A stretch of DNA of 64,000 nt, from NCBI RefSeq assembly GCF_004912165.1, contig NZ_STGV01000001.1, positions 62,001 to 126,000 on the forward strand. The letters are read 5' to 3'. This DNA is from Peteryoungia ipomoeae. Its GTDB lineage: Bacteria; Pseudomonadota; Alphaproteobacteria; Rhizobiales; Rhizobiaceae. Each line of letters begins with the position of its first letter. The first letter of the stretch is position 1. Under the pieces are notes generated by a model that was given only the letters and a program-made list of their open reading frames with translations, did not search any database and was not told where the DNA came from. A program made the position numbers and the translations under genes. This document shows positions 36,244 to 44,696 of the stretch, in pieces.

Positions 36244-37101
36244 ATGTCGCCCTTCAACGCCAACATTCCCGTCCCAGCCGATGCGGCCGCGCGGCGCGCG
36301 GTCAAACCCGTCGTCTGCTATCCGGTCGAATCGTTGAAAGCACCCGACATGAGCATTCTGGAGCGGGCACGGGCAAGGATGGAGAAGGTCGGTGAGGTGA
36401 TCGTGCCGCCGCGCGAGGGCAATACTTTCGAGGTGCCGAAGGGGCATTTCTTTCGCATCGTCAGCGTGGAGGGGCCGCAGGTCGGTGACCTCAATCTTTT
36501 CAATGCCAATGACCTTTCCGAACGTTTCTTCTCCGGCAAGACGCGGGCGCTGCATGCCACCCATGTGACCACCGGCAATCGGCTGTGGAGCAATCTGCCG
36601 TCGCTCCGGCCCATGGCGACGATCAGCCATGACACGCTCGGCTGGTATGGATTCGATGAATTCGGCGGCGGCGTGCATGATGTGATCGGCACGCGTTGCG
36701 ACCCCTATACCAACCGGCTTCTTTCCGGCGGCGACTACCATCATTGCTGCCATTCGAACCTTTGCCGCTCGCTCGCGCACCACAAGGGTATCTCCATGCA
36801 CGAGGCCGAGCCGCATGTGCATGACGTTTTGAATGTCTTCATGTGCACCGGCTTCACCCGCGATACGCAGCAGTATTTCATGAAGGCGAGCCCGGTTCGC
36901 CCTGGCGACTTCCTCGAAATGTTTGCTGAAATCGATCTTCTCGGTGCGCTCTCGGCCTGCCCGGGTGGCGATTGCAGTTCCAGCCATTCCAGCGATGCGG
37001 CCAAGTGCTACCCGCTGAAAGTCGAAATCTACAGGCCGGATATGGACTTGCTGGCGGCTTGGCCGTTTCCGGAGCGCAACGGATATCAATTGACCGATTG
37101 A
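36244..37101 (+). CDS. DUF1989 protein (urea carboxylase-associated / CgdAB-like)
   Basis: A protein of 285 residues. DUF1989 core with VPKGHFFRIVSVEGPQVGDL, CDPYTNRLLSGGDYHHCCHS and LSACPGGDCSS; its Cys/His content suggests a bound metal. DUF1989 proteins associated with urea-carboxylase-like genes (CgdA/CgdB) act as carboxyguanidine deiminase subunits. Only one copy is present here, without a carboxylase gene nearby, between a LysR gene and uraD-alc. CGGAG precedes the ATG. A ureide or guanidino substrate is inferred. Confidence 0.85.
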   Translation: MSPFNANIPVPADAAARRAVKPVVCYPVESLKAPDMSILERARARMEKVGEVIVPPREGNTFEVPKGHFFRIVSVEGPQVGDLNLFNANDLSERFFSGKTRALHATHVTTGNRLWSNLPSLRPMATISHDTLGWYGFDEFGGGVHDVIGTRCDPYTNRLLSGGDYHHCCHSNLCRSLAHHKGISMHEAEPHVHDVLNVFMCTGFTRDTQQYFMKASPVRPGDFLEMFAEIDLLGALSACPGGDCSSSHSSDAAKCYPLKVEIYRPDMDLLAAWPFPERNGYQLTD

Positions 37102-37238
37102 GCCGGTCGCGCGCTTTCCCTCCTTGTCGCGGCTGAACTCGACAAGGCCAGGGGGCTCGGCTAAGCCTGTTGCAGACTGCTTCGCAGCGCTGCTGCAAGC
37201 GCCCGCATTCGGCGTCCTCCTGGGCGCTGCCCGATGGA

Positions 37239-37748
37239 ATGGACATGGACATGGACAGAGCGGATTTCGTGCAGCGGTTCGGCGGCGTATTCGAGCATTC
37301 GCCCTTTATCGCCGAGCGTGCCTTCGATGCCGGCATGATCGACGAACCGCTGACCGCCCTCGATGTGCATGATGCGATGGCGGCGATGTTCCGCACATCG
37401 AGCCCTGAGGAAAGGCTCGGGGTTTTGCGCGCGCATCCCGATCTTGCGGGCCGCCTTGCGATTGCAGGCGAACTGACCGAAGACAGCAGGCGCGAACAGG
37501 CCGGCGCAGGGCTTGATCGGCTGACCGCTGAAGAGCATCAGCGCTTCACCGAGCTCAACGCTGAATATGTCGAGAAATTCGGCTTTCCCTTCATCGTCGC
37601 GGTGAAGGGGCTGACGAAGGATGACATTCTCGCCACTTTCGAGACACGGATCGCCAATGGTCGCGATCAGGAGTTCGACACCGCCTGCCAGCAGGTGGAG
37701 AAAATCGCCAGACTTCGCCTCGAAAGCCTGCTTCCGGAGAGCCACTGA
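37239..37748 (+). CDS. uraD: 2-oxo-4-hydroxy-4-carboxy-5-ureidoimidazoline (OHCU) decarboxylase
   Basis: A protein of about 169 residues. It decarboxylates OHCU to S-allantoin, the last step of urate conversion. The motifs RAHPDLAGR (catalytic His) and FGFPFIVAVKG are diagnostic. The start lies in a triple ATGGAC repeat (37239-37256), so translation could begin at any of three ATGs; none has a strong ribosome site. alc starts one base after the stop. Confidence 0.92.
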   Translation: MDMDMDRADFVQRFGGVFEHSPFIAERAFDAGMIDEPLTALDVHDAMAAMFRTSSPEERLGVLRAHPDLAGRLAIAGELTEDSRREQAGAGLDRLTAEEHQRFTELNAEYVEKFGFPFIVAVKGLTKDDILATFETRIANGRDQEFDTACQQVEKIARLRLESLLPESH

Positions 37749-37749
37749 C

Positions 37750-38772
37750 ATGCTTGAAACTTCGACCGTTATCCTGCCGGATTTCGCCGCCGGTGCCGTC
37801 AATCTTGCCTCGGCCCGCCTTGGAGCGGTGGGGGTGTCTTCGACCGATGAATTCTTCGCGCCGCTGTCGCGGATGCTGAACGACGAGCCCGCAGCTTTCG
37901 ATCCCACCCTCTACGACGACAACGGCAAGTACATGGATGGCTGGGAAAGCCGTCGCAAGCGTGTACCGGGCCATGATTCCGCGGTGATCCGGCTGGCCAT
38001 GCCAGGACGCATCTTCGGCTTCGATGTCGATACGCGGTTCTTCACCGGCAACTACCCGCCGCAATGCTCGATCGAGGCCGCTTGCCTGGAAAACGGCGAT
38101 CCGGATGATCAAACCGTCTGGACAGAGCTCGTCGTCAAGTCGCCGCTCGGTCCGTCGGCGCAGCATTTCTTTGCCAATGCCGACACGTCGAAGATCTGGA
38201 CGCATCTGCGTCTGCATATCTATCCCGATGGCGGCATCGCCCGCCTGCGCGTTTATGGCGCTGCGCATTTCGACTGGTCGAAGGTCGGCGCGACGGACGA
38301 GATCGATCTCGCCTACATTTTTCATGGTGCCAAGGCGCTTGCCTGGTCGGATGCGCATTATGGCCATCCGGACAAGATCCTGTCTCCGGGGCGCGGCACC
38401 AATATGGGCGACGGCTGGGAGACAAAGCGCCGCCGCGGGCCGGGGCATGACTGGGCGATCATCCGATTGGGACATCCGGGCGTTATCAACCGGGTGCTGA
38501 TCGATACGCATTTCTACAAGGGCAATTACCCAGATACCTGCGAGTTGCTTGGTGCCTACCTGCCGGAGGCGGGCGACACGTTCAGCGAGGCCGAGATCGC
38601 AGCCTCAGAACAGTGGCAGCCAATCCTGACCCGGCAGAAGATGCAGATGGATGCCGAGCACCTGTACGAGGGCGATCAGGTGCAGAAGATCGGCCCGGTT
38701 ACGCATGTGCGCATCGCCATGCATCCGGACGGCGGCGTGATGCGCCTGCGCTTGTTCGGCACAAAGGCGTAA
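37750..38772 (+). CDS. alc: Allantoicase
   Basis: A protein of 340 residues built of two similar jelly-roll repeats (GTNMGDGWETKRRRGPGHD in the second, DGWESRRKRVPGHD in the first). It hydrolyses allantoate to ureidoglycolate and urea. It follows uraD with one base between. With puuE and allA it completes allantoin use. A terminator follows at 38880-38904. Confidence 0.95.
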   Translation: MLETSTVILPDFAAGAVNLASARLGAVGVSSTDEFFAPLSRMLNDEPAAFDPTLYDDNGKYMDGWESRRKRVPGHDSAVIRLAMPGRIFGFDVDTRFFTGNYPPQCSIEAACLENGDPDDQTVWTELVVKSPLGPSAQHFFANADTSKIWTHLRLHIYPDGGIARLRVYGAAHFDWSKVGATDEIDLAYIFHGAKALAWSDAHYGHPDKILSPGRGTNMGDGWETKRRRGPGHDWAIIRLGHPGVINRVLIDTHFYKGNYPDTCELLGAYLPEAGDTFSEAEIAASEQWQPILTRQKMQMDAEHLYEGDQVQKIGPVTHVRIAMHPDGGVMRLRLFGTKA

Positions 38773-38843
38773 AGCCCATTGCCGGCATCAATGGCCGCAA
38801 TTGCGAACGGCGTGCCGGGGCCTGTATTGCCGCTCTAGAAACG

Positions 38844-38867
38844 AAAAGAGCGGGCGTAAGCCCGCTC
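38844..38867 (-). terminator. Terminator of gstI
   Basis: GAGCGGGC (38848-38855), loop GTAA, GCCCGCTC (38860-38867); on the minus strand TTTT follows the stem. It is placed beyond the alc terminator, so the two convergent terminators interlock. Confidence 0.8.
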
Positions 38868-38879
38868 GTCGCAGTTCAG

Positions 38880-38904
38880 CCGTCCGCATTGCGGGCGGTT
38901 TTTT
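38880..38904 (+). terminator. Terminator of alc
   Basis: CCGTCCGC and GCGGGCGG (one G-T pair) with a 3-base loop, followed by six T on the plus strand. Confidence 0.85.
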
Positions 38905-38920
38905 GACCGGGGTGTGCCCG

Positions 38921-39100
38921 TTACTGCTTGCTGGCGTTTTCCGCTTCGCGGATCGCTTCCTCGTGATACCAGCTTGCCGCGCCGCTTTCATAGATCACAG
39001 GCTTCGGCATCTGGCGTTCACGCAGAGCCTGGAGCCTTGCTGCGTCGCGCACCGGGAATTCGTAGATCTTCGCCGATTCCCGAACCATGTTCGTTGTCAT
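38921..39100 (-). CDS. gstI: GstI-like glutamine synthetase II translational inhibitor (DUF2735)
   Basis: A protein of 59 residues with the DUF2735 pattern KIYEFPVRDA, LRERQMPKP and ASWYHEEAI. A gene of this family, divergent from glnII, was described in Rhizobium leguminosarum as gstI, whose product inhibits glnII translation. Same family, orientation and neighbour here. GAGG precedes the ATG at 39100; the longer frame to 39172 lacks support. An NtrC-like site lies 66 bases upstream. Confidence 0.82.
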   Translation of the reverse strand: MTTNMVRESAKIYEFPVRDAARLQALRERQMPKPVIYESGAASWYHEEAIREAENASKQ

Positions 39101-39165
39101 GCTACTGCCTCGCGTTTCCACCGAGTGTTCTCGATAATTCACGACTACCACATGAAAAACGCAAA

Positions 39166-39182
39166 TGCACATGAAAAGTGCA
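39166..39182. promoter_or_regulatory. NtrC binding site
   Basis: TGCAC-N7-GTGCA (39166-39170, 39178-39182) fits the NtrC consensus core. It is about 215 bases upstream of the glnII sigma-54 promoter and within the upstream region of gstI, so bound NtrC could activate glnII and affect gstI. Confidence 0.75.
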
Positions 39183-39394
39183 AATTGCCTATTTTATAGG
39201 CTGAATAGATGCAAAAAAGTGATGAATTTAAAATCATCACTGTGCTTCACGCGGCAAACTTCCATTTATGAACGTTCTGTTGACGGACGAGTTCCGCAAA
39301 TCGGCGCATTAATAGGCCTGTTGAACGGTTTTCTTTCGCTATTTGGGGTGGAGGGGTGCGACAAAATGGTCTGCATTGCTGCCCTAAATCCAAA

Positions 39395-39411
39395 CTGGCA
39401 CGCTTCCTGCA
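39395..39411 (+). promoter_or_regulatory. Sigma-54 promoter of glnII
   Basis: CTGGCACGCTTCCTGCA carries GG (39397-39398) and GC (39409-39410) exactly 12 bases apart, the -24/-12 elements. Transcription would start near 39422, leaving a leader of about 70 bases before glnII. Confidence 0.9.
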
Positions 39412-39493
39412 TTTCATTGGGGGAGACCCGGGCAGACCGGAGAATCACCCCTCTGTGCGCCCATGATTGGCGCGAGACTGAAGAGAGAGCACC

Positions 39494-40534
39494 ATGACCA
39501 AGTACAAGCTCGAGTATATCTGGCTCGATGGCTACAAGCCGGTAGCAAACCTGCGTGGCAAGACGCAGATCAAGGAATTCGACAGCTTCCCGACGCTGGA
39601 GCAGCTGCCGCTGTGGGGCTTCGACGGCTCGTCCACGATGCAGGCCGAAGGCCACTCGTCGGACTGCGTACTGAAGCCGGTTGCGATCTATCCCGACCCG
39701 GCCCGTACCAATGGTGCGCTCGTCATGTGCGAAGTTATGATGCCGGATGGCGTCACGCCGCATCCGTCGAACAGCCGCGCGACGATCCTCGACGACGAGG
39801 GGGCATGGTTCGGTTTCGAGCAGGAATACTTCTTCTACGAAAACGGCCGTCCGCTCGGCTTCCCGGAGCAGGGCTATCCGGCTCCGCAGGGCCCGTACTA
39901 CACCGGCGTCGGCTACAAGAATGTCGGTTCGATCGCGCGTGAAATCGTCGAAGAGCATCTCGACCTCTGCCTCGAAGCCGGCATCAACCACGAAGGCATC
40001 AATGCCGAAGTGGCCAAGGGCCAGTGGGAATTTCAGGTATTCGGCAAGGGCTCCAAGAAGGCTGCCGACCAGATCTGGATCGCTCGCTATCTGCTGCTGC
40101 GTCTCTGCGAAACCTATGGCATCGACGTCGAGTTCCATTGCAAGCCGCTTGGCGATACCGACTGGAACGGCTCGGGCATGCACTGCAACTTCTCGACCAC
40201 CTTCATGCGTGAAGTGGGCGGCAAGGAATACTTCGAAGCCCTCATGGCGGCCTTTGCCAAGAACTGGCAGGAGCATATCGACGTCTACGGTCCGGACAAC
40301 CATCTGCGTCTGACCGGCAAGCACGAGACGGCTCCGTGGAACAAGTTCTCCTACGGCATCGCCGACCGTGGCGCCTCGATCCGTGTTCCGCATTCCTTCG
40401 TCAACAACGGCTACAAGGGTTACCTGGAAGATCGCCGCCCGAATTCGCAGGGCTGCCCGTACCAGATCGCTTCCATCGTCCTGCAGACGATCGCCGAAGT
40501 CCCGACGGCCGACTACGCCAAGAACGCTGCCTGA
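39494..40534 (+). CDS. glnII: Glutamine synthetase II (eukaryotic-type)
   Basis: A protein of 346 residues, the GSII length, not the ~470 of GSI. It condenses ammonia and glutamate. Motifs: WGFDGSST, FGFEQEYFFY, VAKGQWEFQVF, DWNGSGMHCNFST, GKHETAPWNKFSYGIADRGA. Transcription is from a sigma-54 promoter with an upstream NtrC site, so it is induced under nitrogen limitation, and translation is probably controlled by the divergent gstI product. Followed by a strong terminator. Confidence 0.98.
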   Translation: MTKYKLEYIWLDGYKPVANLRGKTQIKEFDSFPTLEQLPLWGFDGSSTMQAEGHSSDCVLKPVAIYPDPARTNGALVMCEVMMPDGVTPHPSNSRATILDDEGAWFGFEQEYFFYENGRPLGFPEQGYPAPQGPYYTGVGYKNVGSIAREIVEEHLDLCLEAGINHEGINAEVAKGQWEFQVFGKGSKKAADQIWIARYLLLRLCETYGIDVEFHCKPLGDTDWNGSGMHCNFSTTFMREVGGKEYFEALMAAFAKNWQEHIDVYGPDNHLRLTGKHETAPWNKFSYGIADRGASIRVPHSFVNNGYKGYLEDRRPNSQGCPYQIASIVLQTIAEVPTADYAKNAA

Positions 40535-40555
40535 TTTCAGGTTTGATTTCTGATG

Positions 40556-40590
40556 ACAGCGCCGGCGGAAACGCCGGCGCTGTTGTCGTT
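40556..40590 (+). terminator. Terminator of glnII
   Basis: Perfect 12-base arms (40556-40567, 40572-40583) around a GAAA tetraloop, followed by TGTCGTTTT. Confidence 0.87.
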
Positions 40591-40668
40591 TTGGGAGGTG
40601 GCATACACGGGGCCCGTCTTTTGTTTACGAGGTCTATGGCCTATATTGAGGCTTCAGGAGAGGTTCCC

Positions 40669-40959
40669 ATGCGACCGTCGGACGTGCTTGAACGCAACCG
40701 GGAAGCCATTCGCGCGGTGACTGCCCGTCACAGGGCGGCGAACCCGCGTGTCTTCGGTTCTGTGGCCCGTGGAGAAGACGGTCCCGAAAGCGATCTCGAT
40801 ATTCTCGTGGATGCACTTCCGGGCATGACGCTGTTCGATCTCGGAGGCTTGCAGTCGGAGATGGAAGATCTTCTGCCTTGCCGTGTGGACATTGTTACCG
40901 CAGGCGGGCTCAAGGCCCGGATGCGGGACCGCATCCTTGCCGAGGCGCGGGCCATATGA
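40669..40959 (+). CDS. mntA: MNT-domain nucleotidyltransferase antitoxin
   Basis: A protein of 96 residues: minimal nucleotidyltransferase with the GSX10DxD signature (FGSVARG, SDLDILVD). In HEPN-MNT modules MntA adds AMP to a tyrosine of HepT and silences it. GGAGAGG precedes the ATG. Its stop overlaps the hepT start (ATGA). It sits 86 bases after the glnII terminator stem, so it likely has its own promoter. Confidence 0.9.
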   Translation: MRPSDVLERNREAIRAVTARHRAANPRVFGSVARGEDGPESDLDILVDALPGMTLFDLGGLQSEMEDLLPCRVDIVTAGGLKARMRDRILAEARAI

Positions 40960-41321
40960 CGCCGGAAGAGCGATTGCGCGACAATCTCATCGATATGCAT
41001 GAGGCGGCGAGCGAAGCCATCGGTTTTCTCGACGGTGTGAGCTTCGAAGTCTTCGAACAGGATCTCCTGTATCAGCGCGCGGTTGCCATGACTTTCGTCC
41101 TGATTGCGACGGCTGCGGCACGCATCCAGTCACGATTTCCAGACATAGCCTCTGAGCAGCCGGAGATCGAATGGGCGAAGATCAGAGGGCTGCGCAATCT
41201 TGTGGTCCACGAGTATGATCGGCTGGATTGGCGTCAGGTCTGGGATACTGTGCAGGCTGATCTTCCTAAGCTGGTCCGGCAACTCGACCAGCTCCTTCAT
41301 CCGCATATCCAGGGAGAATGA
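40956..41321 (+). CDS. hepT: HepT-like HEPN toxin ribonuclease (DUF86)
   Basis: A protein of 121 residues. The C-terminal RNLVVHEY fits the RX4-6HxY motif of HepT, containing the RNase residues and the tyrosine that MntA adenylylates; helices before it match DUF86. It is coupled at both ends: its start overlaps the mntA stop and its stop overlaps the allA start (ATGA). That puts a toxin-antitoxin module directly into the ureide operon. Confidence 0.9.
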   Translation: MTPEERLRDNLIDMHEAASEAIGFLDGVSFEVFEQDLLYQRAVAMTFVLIATAAARIQSRFPDIASEQPEIEWAKIRGLRNLVVHEYDRLDWRQVWDTVQADLPKLVRQLDQLLHPHIQGE

Positions 41322-41827
41322 TCCCCTTGCCCACCGAACTCCCCATCCGCCCACTGTCGGGTCAAGCTTTCATGCCCTTTGGCGAGGTGATCGAGACTGA
41401 GCCTTCCACCATGCGGCTGATCAATGGTGGCACGACCGAGCGCTTCCATGCCCTGTTTTCGCCGGAGGCGGCGGGCGAGGGGGCGCGGGTGATCGTGAAC
41501 ATCTTCCGCGGGCAGCCTCGCCAGTTCCCTTACGAGATCGGCATGATGGAGCGGCACCCGTTCGGCAGCCAGAGCTTTTCGCCGCTGTCGGGACGGCCGT
41601 TTCTCGTTGCCGTGTCGGCCGATGAAGGTGGCAGGCCGGGGGAGCCGCAGGTTTTTCTTGTCGGTGCGCATCAGGGCGTCAACTACCGGCGCAATGTCTG
41701 GCACCATCCCCTGATGGCAATCGATGCAGTCAGCGATTTCCTGGTTGTGGATCGGGATGGTCCCGGCAACAATCTCGAGGAGTTCTTTTTCGAGACCCCT
41801 TATGTGATTCGGGAGCCCCAGATATGA
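41318..41827 (+). CDS. allA: Ureidoglycolate lyase
   Basis: A protein of 169 residues of the AllA family; splits ureidoglycolate into glyoxylate and urea. Motifs [37 protein letters not shown] and [10 protein letters not shown](N)N are typical. Start overlaps hepT and the stop overlaps uraH. It draws on the ureidoglycolate made by alc. It has no promoter of its own visible, so expression depends on the mntA-hepT transcript. Confidence 0.94.
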   Translation: MIPLPTELPIRPLSGQAFMPFGEVIETEPSTMRLINGGTTERFHALFSPEAAGEGARVIVNIFRGQPRQFPYEIGMMERHPFGSQSFSPLSGRPFLVAVSADEGGRPGEPQVFLVGAHQGVNYRRNVWHHPLMAIDAVSDFLVVDRDGPGNNLEEFFFETPYVIREPQI

Positions 41828-42180
41828 CCGGCCTCACCACCCATGTGCTCGACACCGCGCTCGGAAAGCCCGCTCAGGGCCTGCGCATCCAGCTGATGCG
41901 AATGACAGGCGAGGAAGCGGATCTGATCAAGACCGTTTTCACCAATGAGGACGGACGGATCGATGGCGGGCCGATGTTGGTCGGCGATGAATTCCAGGTC
42001 GGGGTCTATGAGCTGCTCTTTCATGCAGGGGACTATTTGAAGGCACAAGGGATTGCGCTTTCGGATCCGCCCTTCCTCGACGTGATCCCGATCCGCTTCG
42101 GTATCTCCGACGTGAGCGCGCACTATCATGTGCCGCTCTTGCTGTCGCCTTACAGCTATTCGACCTATAGGGGGAGCTGA
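41824..42180 (+). CDS. uraH: 5-hydroxyisourate hydrolase
   Basis: A transthyretin-related protein of 118 residues. It hydrolyses 5-hydroxyisourate to OHCU, the substrate of UraD. The N-terminal [15 protein letters not shown] and C-terminal tetrapeptide YRGS are diagnostic. Start overlaps the allA stop and its stop overlaps the next start (TGATG). Confidence 0.95.
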   Translation: MTGLTTHVLDTALGKPAQGLRIQLMRMTGEEADLIKTVFTNEDGRIDGGPMLVGDEFQVGVYELLFHAGDYLKAQGIALSDPPFLDVIPIRFGISDVSAHYHVPLLLSPYSYSTYRGS

Positions 42181-42926
42181 TGCGGTTTGCCGCCATCGCC
42201 GACATTCACGGCAATGCGGCAGCACTCGAGGCGGTGCTGGCCGATATCGCAGCGCAGGACCTTGGCATGTCGGATATCGTCAATCTTGGAGACTGCCTGT
42301 CGGGGCCGCTCGAGGCCGGGCGCACCGCGGACATGCTGCTGCCGCTCGGGCTCGTCACGGTTCGCGGCAACCATGATCGCTACCTGATCGAGCACGCGGC
42401 GGGGGATATGCATGAATGGGAGGCGGATGCCTTCCGCCAGCTCGCTCCTGCGCATCTCGACTGGCTGCGCAGCCTGCCTTTCGATGCCGTGTTTCGCGAT
42501 GTCGCCTATCTCTGCCACGCGCGTCCGATGGACGACAGCACCTATTGGCTGGAGCAGGTGACGCCGGAGGGGCAGGTCGTCCTGCGCGACCTGTCTGAGG
42601 TGGAGGCCTGGGCCGAGGGTATTTTGCAGCCGCTGATCTTGTGTGGCCACACCCATTTACCGCGCGTGGTCCGGCTTTCGGACGGTCGGCTGATTGTCAA
42701 TCCCGGCAGTGTCGGCTGCCCTGCCTATGACGACGATATGCCGGTGCATCATCGGGTGGAGGCGGGCAACCCGCTGGCATCCTATGCGATCTGCGAAAGG
42801 ACCGCCGCCGGATGGTCCGTCGGCTTTCGCCTCGTGCCCTACGATCACATGGGCCAGTCACGGCTTGCGGCTGCGAATGGACGTCCGACATGGGCGGCCG
42901 GGCTTGCGACCGGGCGCCTTGGCTGA
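42180..42926 (+). CDS. YfcE/MJ0936-type metallophosphoesterase
   Basis: A protein of 248 residues with the calcineurin-like metal motifs AIADIHGN, LGDCLSGP, RGNHD and CGHTHLPR. The subfamily includes broad-specificity phosphodiesterases; the natural substrate is unknown. As the last gene of the coupled string mntA-hepT-allA-uraH, a repair or nucleotide-related role is possible but unproven. Confidence 0.88.
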   Translation: MRFAAIADIHGNAAALEAVLADIAAQDLGMSDIVNLGDCLSGPLEAGRTADMLLPLGLVTVRGNHDRYLIEHAAGDMHEWEADAFRQLAPAHLDWLRSLPFDAVFRDVAYLCHARPMDDSTYWLEQVTPEGQVVLRDLSEVEAWAEGILQPLILCGHTHLPRVVRLSDGRLIVNPGSVGCPAYDDDMPVHHRVEAGNPLASYAICERTAAGWSVGFRLVPYDHMGQSRLAAANGRPTWAAGLATGRLG

Positions 42927-42934
42927 GTTTTGCC

Positions 42935-44080
42935 TCAGAAAGGGCTTTCGGCGATGATATCGCGATCGACGTCCTTCAGGCTGCGGCGGCCGCAGAGCGC
43001 CATCGTGACATCCATTTCCCTGGCGATGATTTCGAGCGCTTTCCTCACGCCCTCCTGGCCCATGGCGCCAAGGCCATAGAGGAAAGGCCGGCCGATATAG
43101 GTGCCCTTCGCACCGAGCGCCACGGCCTTCAGCACGTCCTGGCCAGACCGTATGCCGCCGTCCATGTGAATTTCGATCTTGTGGCCGACGGCGTCGACGA
43201 TTTTCGGCAGCATGGCGATCGAGGAATGGGCGCCATCAAGCTGGCGACCGCCATGGTTCGAGACGACGATCGCATCGGCACCCGTCTTTGCCGCCATCTT
43301 GGCATCCTCCACATCGAGGATACCCTTGATGATCAGCTTGCCGCCCCACTGCTTCTTGATCCACTCGACATCCTTCCAGGACAATTTTGGATCGAACTGC
43401 TCGGCCGTCCAGGCGTGCAGCGAGGAGAGATCGGTCACATCCTTGGCGTGGCCGTGAATATTGCGGAAGGTGCGGCGCTTGGTCTGCAGCATGTTCCAGC
43501 ACCAGCGCGGCCGGGTGGCCATCTGGTAGAGATGCTTCGGCGTCAAACGCGGCGGGGCGGCGAGGCTGTTGCGGATGTCCTTGTGGCGCTGACCCAGCAG
43601 TTGCAGATCCGCTGTCAGCACCAGGGCCGAACATTTCGCCGCGCGGGCACGCTCGATCAGGTTCACCACGAAATCGCGGTCACGCATGACATAGAGCTGG
43701 AACCAGAAGGGGCGGGTGGTGACGGAGGCGACATCCTCGATCGAGCAGATGCTCATGGTCGACAGCGTGAAGGGCACGCCGAAGGCTTCCGCCGCCTTCG
43801 CTGCCAGCATTTCGCCATCTGCATGCTGCATCCCGGTGAGGCCCGTCGGGGCAAGTGCCACCGGCATTTTCACCTTTTCGCCGATCATCGTGGTTTCGAG
43901 CGTGCGACCGCTCATGTCGACCAGAACGCGCTGGCGCAGCTTGATGCGGGCGAAATCGCTCTCGTTGGCGCGGTAAGTACCCTCCGTATAGGACCCGCTG
44001 TCGGCATAGTCGAAGAAAAGCTTGGGCACGCGCTTGCGGGCGAGGGTCTTCAGATCGGCAATTTCCAGAATGGGTGGCAT
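42935..44080 (-). CDS. lldD: FMN-dependent alpha-hydroxyacid dehydrogenase (L-lactate dehydrogenase type)
   Basis: A protein of 381 residues; flavodoxin-type TIM barrel with FDYADSGSYTE at the N-terminus, VSNHGGRQLDG carrying the catalytic His, and MDGGIRSGQDV. It oxidises L-lactate or another 2-hydroxyacid, probably passing electrons to the respiratory chain. Glycolate or ureidoglycolate-related substrates are possible given the neighbourhood, but the sequence does not tell. AAAGG precedes the ATG. Confidence 0.88.
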   Translation of the reverse strand: MPPILEIADLKTLARKRVPKLFFDYADSGSYTEGTYRANESDFARIKLRQRVLVDMSGRTLETTMIGEKVKMPVALAPTGLTGMQHADGEMLAAKAAEAFGVPFTLSTMSICSIEDVASVTTRPFWFQLYVMRDRDFVVNLIERARAAKCSALVLTADLQLLGQRHKDIRNSLAAPPRLTPKHLYQMATRPRWCWNMLQTKRRTFRNIHGHAKDVTDLSSLHAWTAEQFDPKLSWKDVEWIKKQWGGKLIIKGILDVEDAKMAAKTGADAIVVSNHGGRQLDGAHSSIAMLPKIVDAVGHKIEIHMDGGIRSGQDVLKAVALGAKGTYIGRPFLYGLGAMGQEGVRKALEIIAREMDVTMALCGRRSLKDVDRDIIAESPF

Positions 44081-44114
44081 TTGCTAGCCTTTCGCGGTTG
44101 ACGACAGTCGGTCA

Positions 44115-44549
44115 TCAAAAATGCTCTCCTGAGCGAAACGGGCCGACGCGAATGCCGGCGGCAATCAGATAGGCTGTCGACCAGCCGATGAGGAGGAAGC
44201 CGTTGACGCCTTCAAGGGCTGCCATCATCCGCCATTCCGAATGGGGCACGACGTCGCCATAGCCGACGGTAGAAAAGGTGATGGTGGAGAAATAAAGGGC
44301 GGTTTCAAAATTGTCTACGACACCGATGAGGTCGTAGGCCGCGGCCCAGAGCCAGACCTCAGCTGTCAGCACCGCAAAGACGCCGATGACGACCGTGTTC
44401 ATGGCCAGCATACGGCTTCTGTGACCATGCAGCCGAATGCGGTCAGTCACCCAACTCATGGCATGGGTCACGGCGATCAGCCCGAAGGTGTGGATCACCA
44501 CCGTCAGCGAGATCATCACGGTGCCGAGCGCGAGATTGGTGATCAGCAC
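44115..44549 (-). CDS. Small potassium channel-like protein
   Basis: A protein of 144 residues with three hydrophobic segments and the selectivity filter TFSTVGYGD before the last one. No RCK domain. It probably forms a tetrameric K+ pore in the inner membrane. It lies between guaD and the lactate dehydrogenase on the same strand, though nothing ties it functionally to purines. Confidence 0.87.
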   Translation of the reverse strand: MLITNLALGTVMISLTVVIHTFGLIAVTHAMSWVTDRIRLHGHRSRMLAMNTVVIGVFAVLTAEVWLWAAAYDLIGVVDNFETALYFSTITFSTVGYGDVVPHSEWRMMAALEGVNGFLLIGWSTAYLIAAGIRVGPFRSGEHF

Positions 44550-44696
44550 TTTGGACCTCCTCGCAGGGTGGACGCCGCTTGTCTGGGCAAGATGAGGTTA
44601 TCCGGCAAGACAGCAAGCGGTGCGGCCATGTCCGGCGTCAATCCGATGTTTTTCGGAAGAGATATGCCGGAATGGCCGCTTTCGCTCATGACCGTC

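Noticed and set aside
44115..44549. Potassium channel as part of the purine pathway
   Set aside because: Position alone is not evidence; nothing in the protein suggests a purine link.
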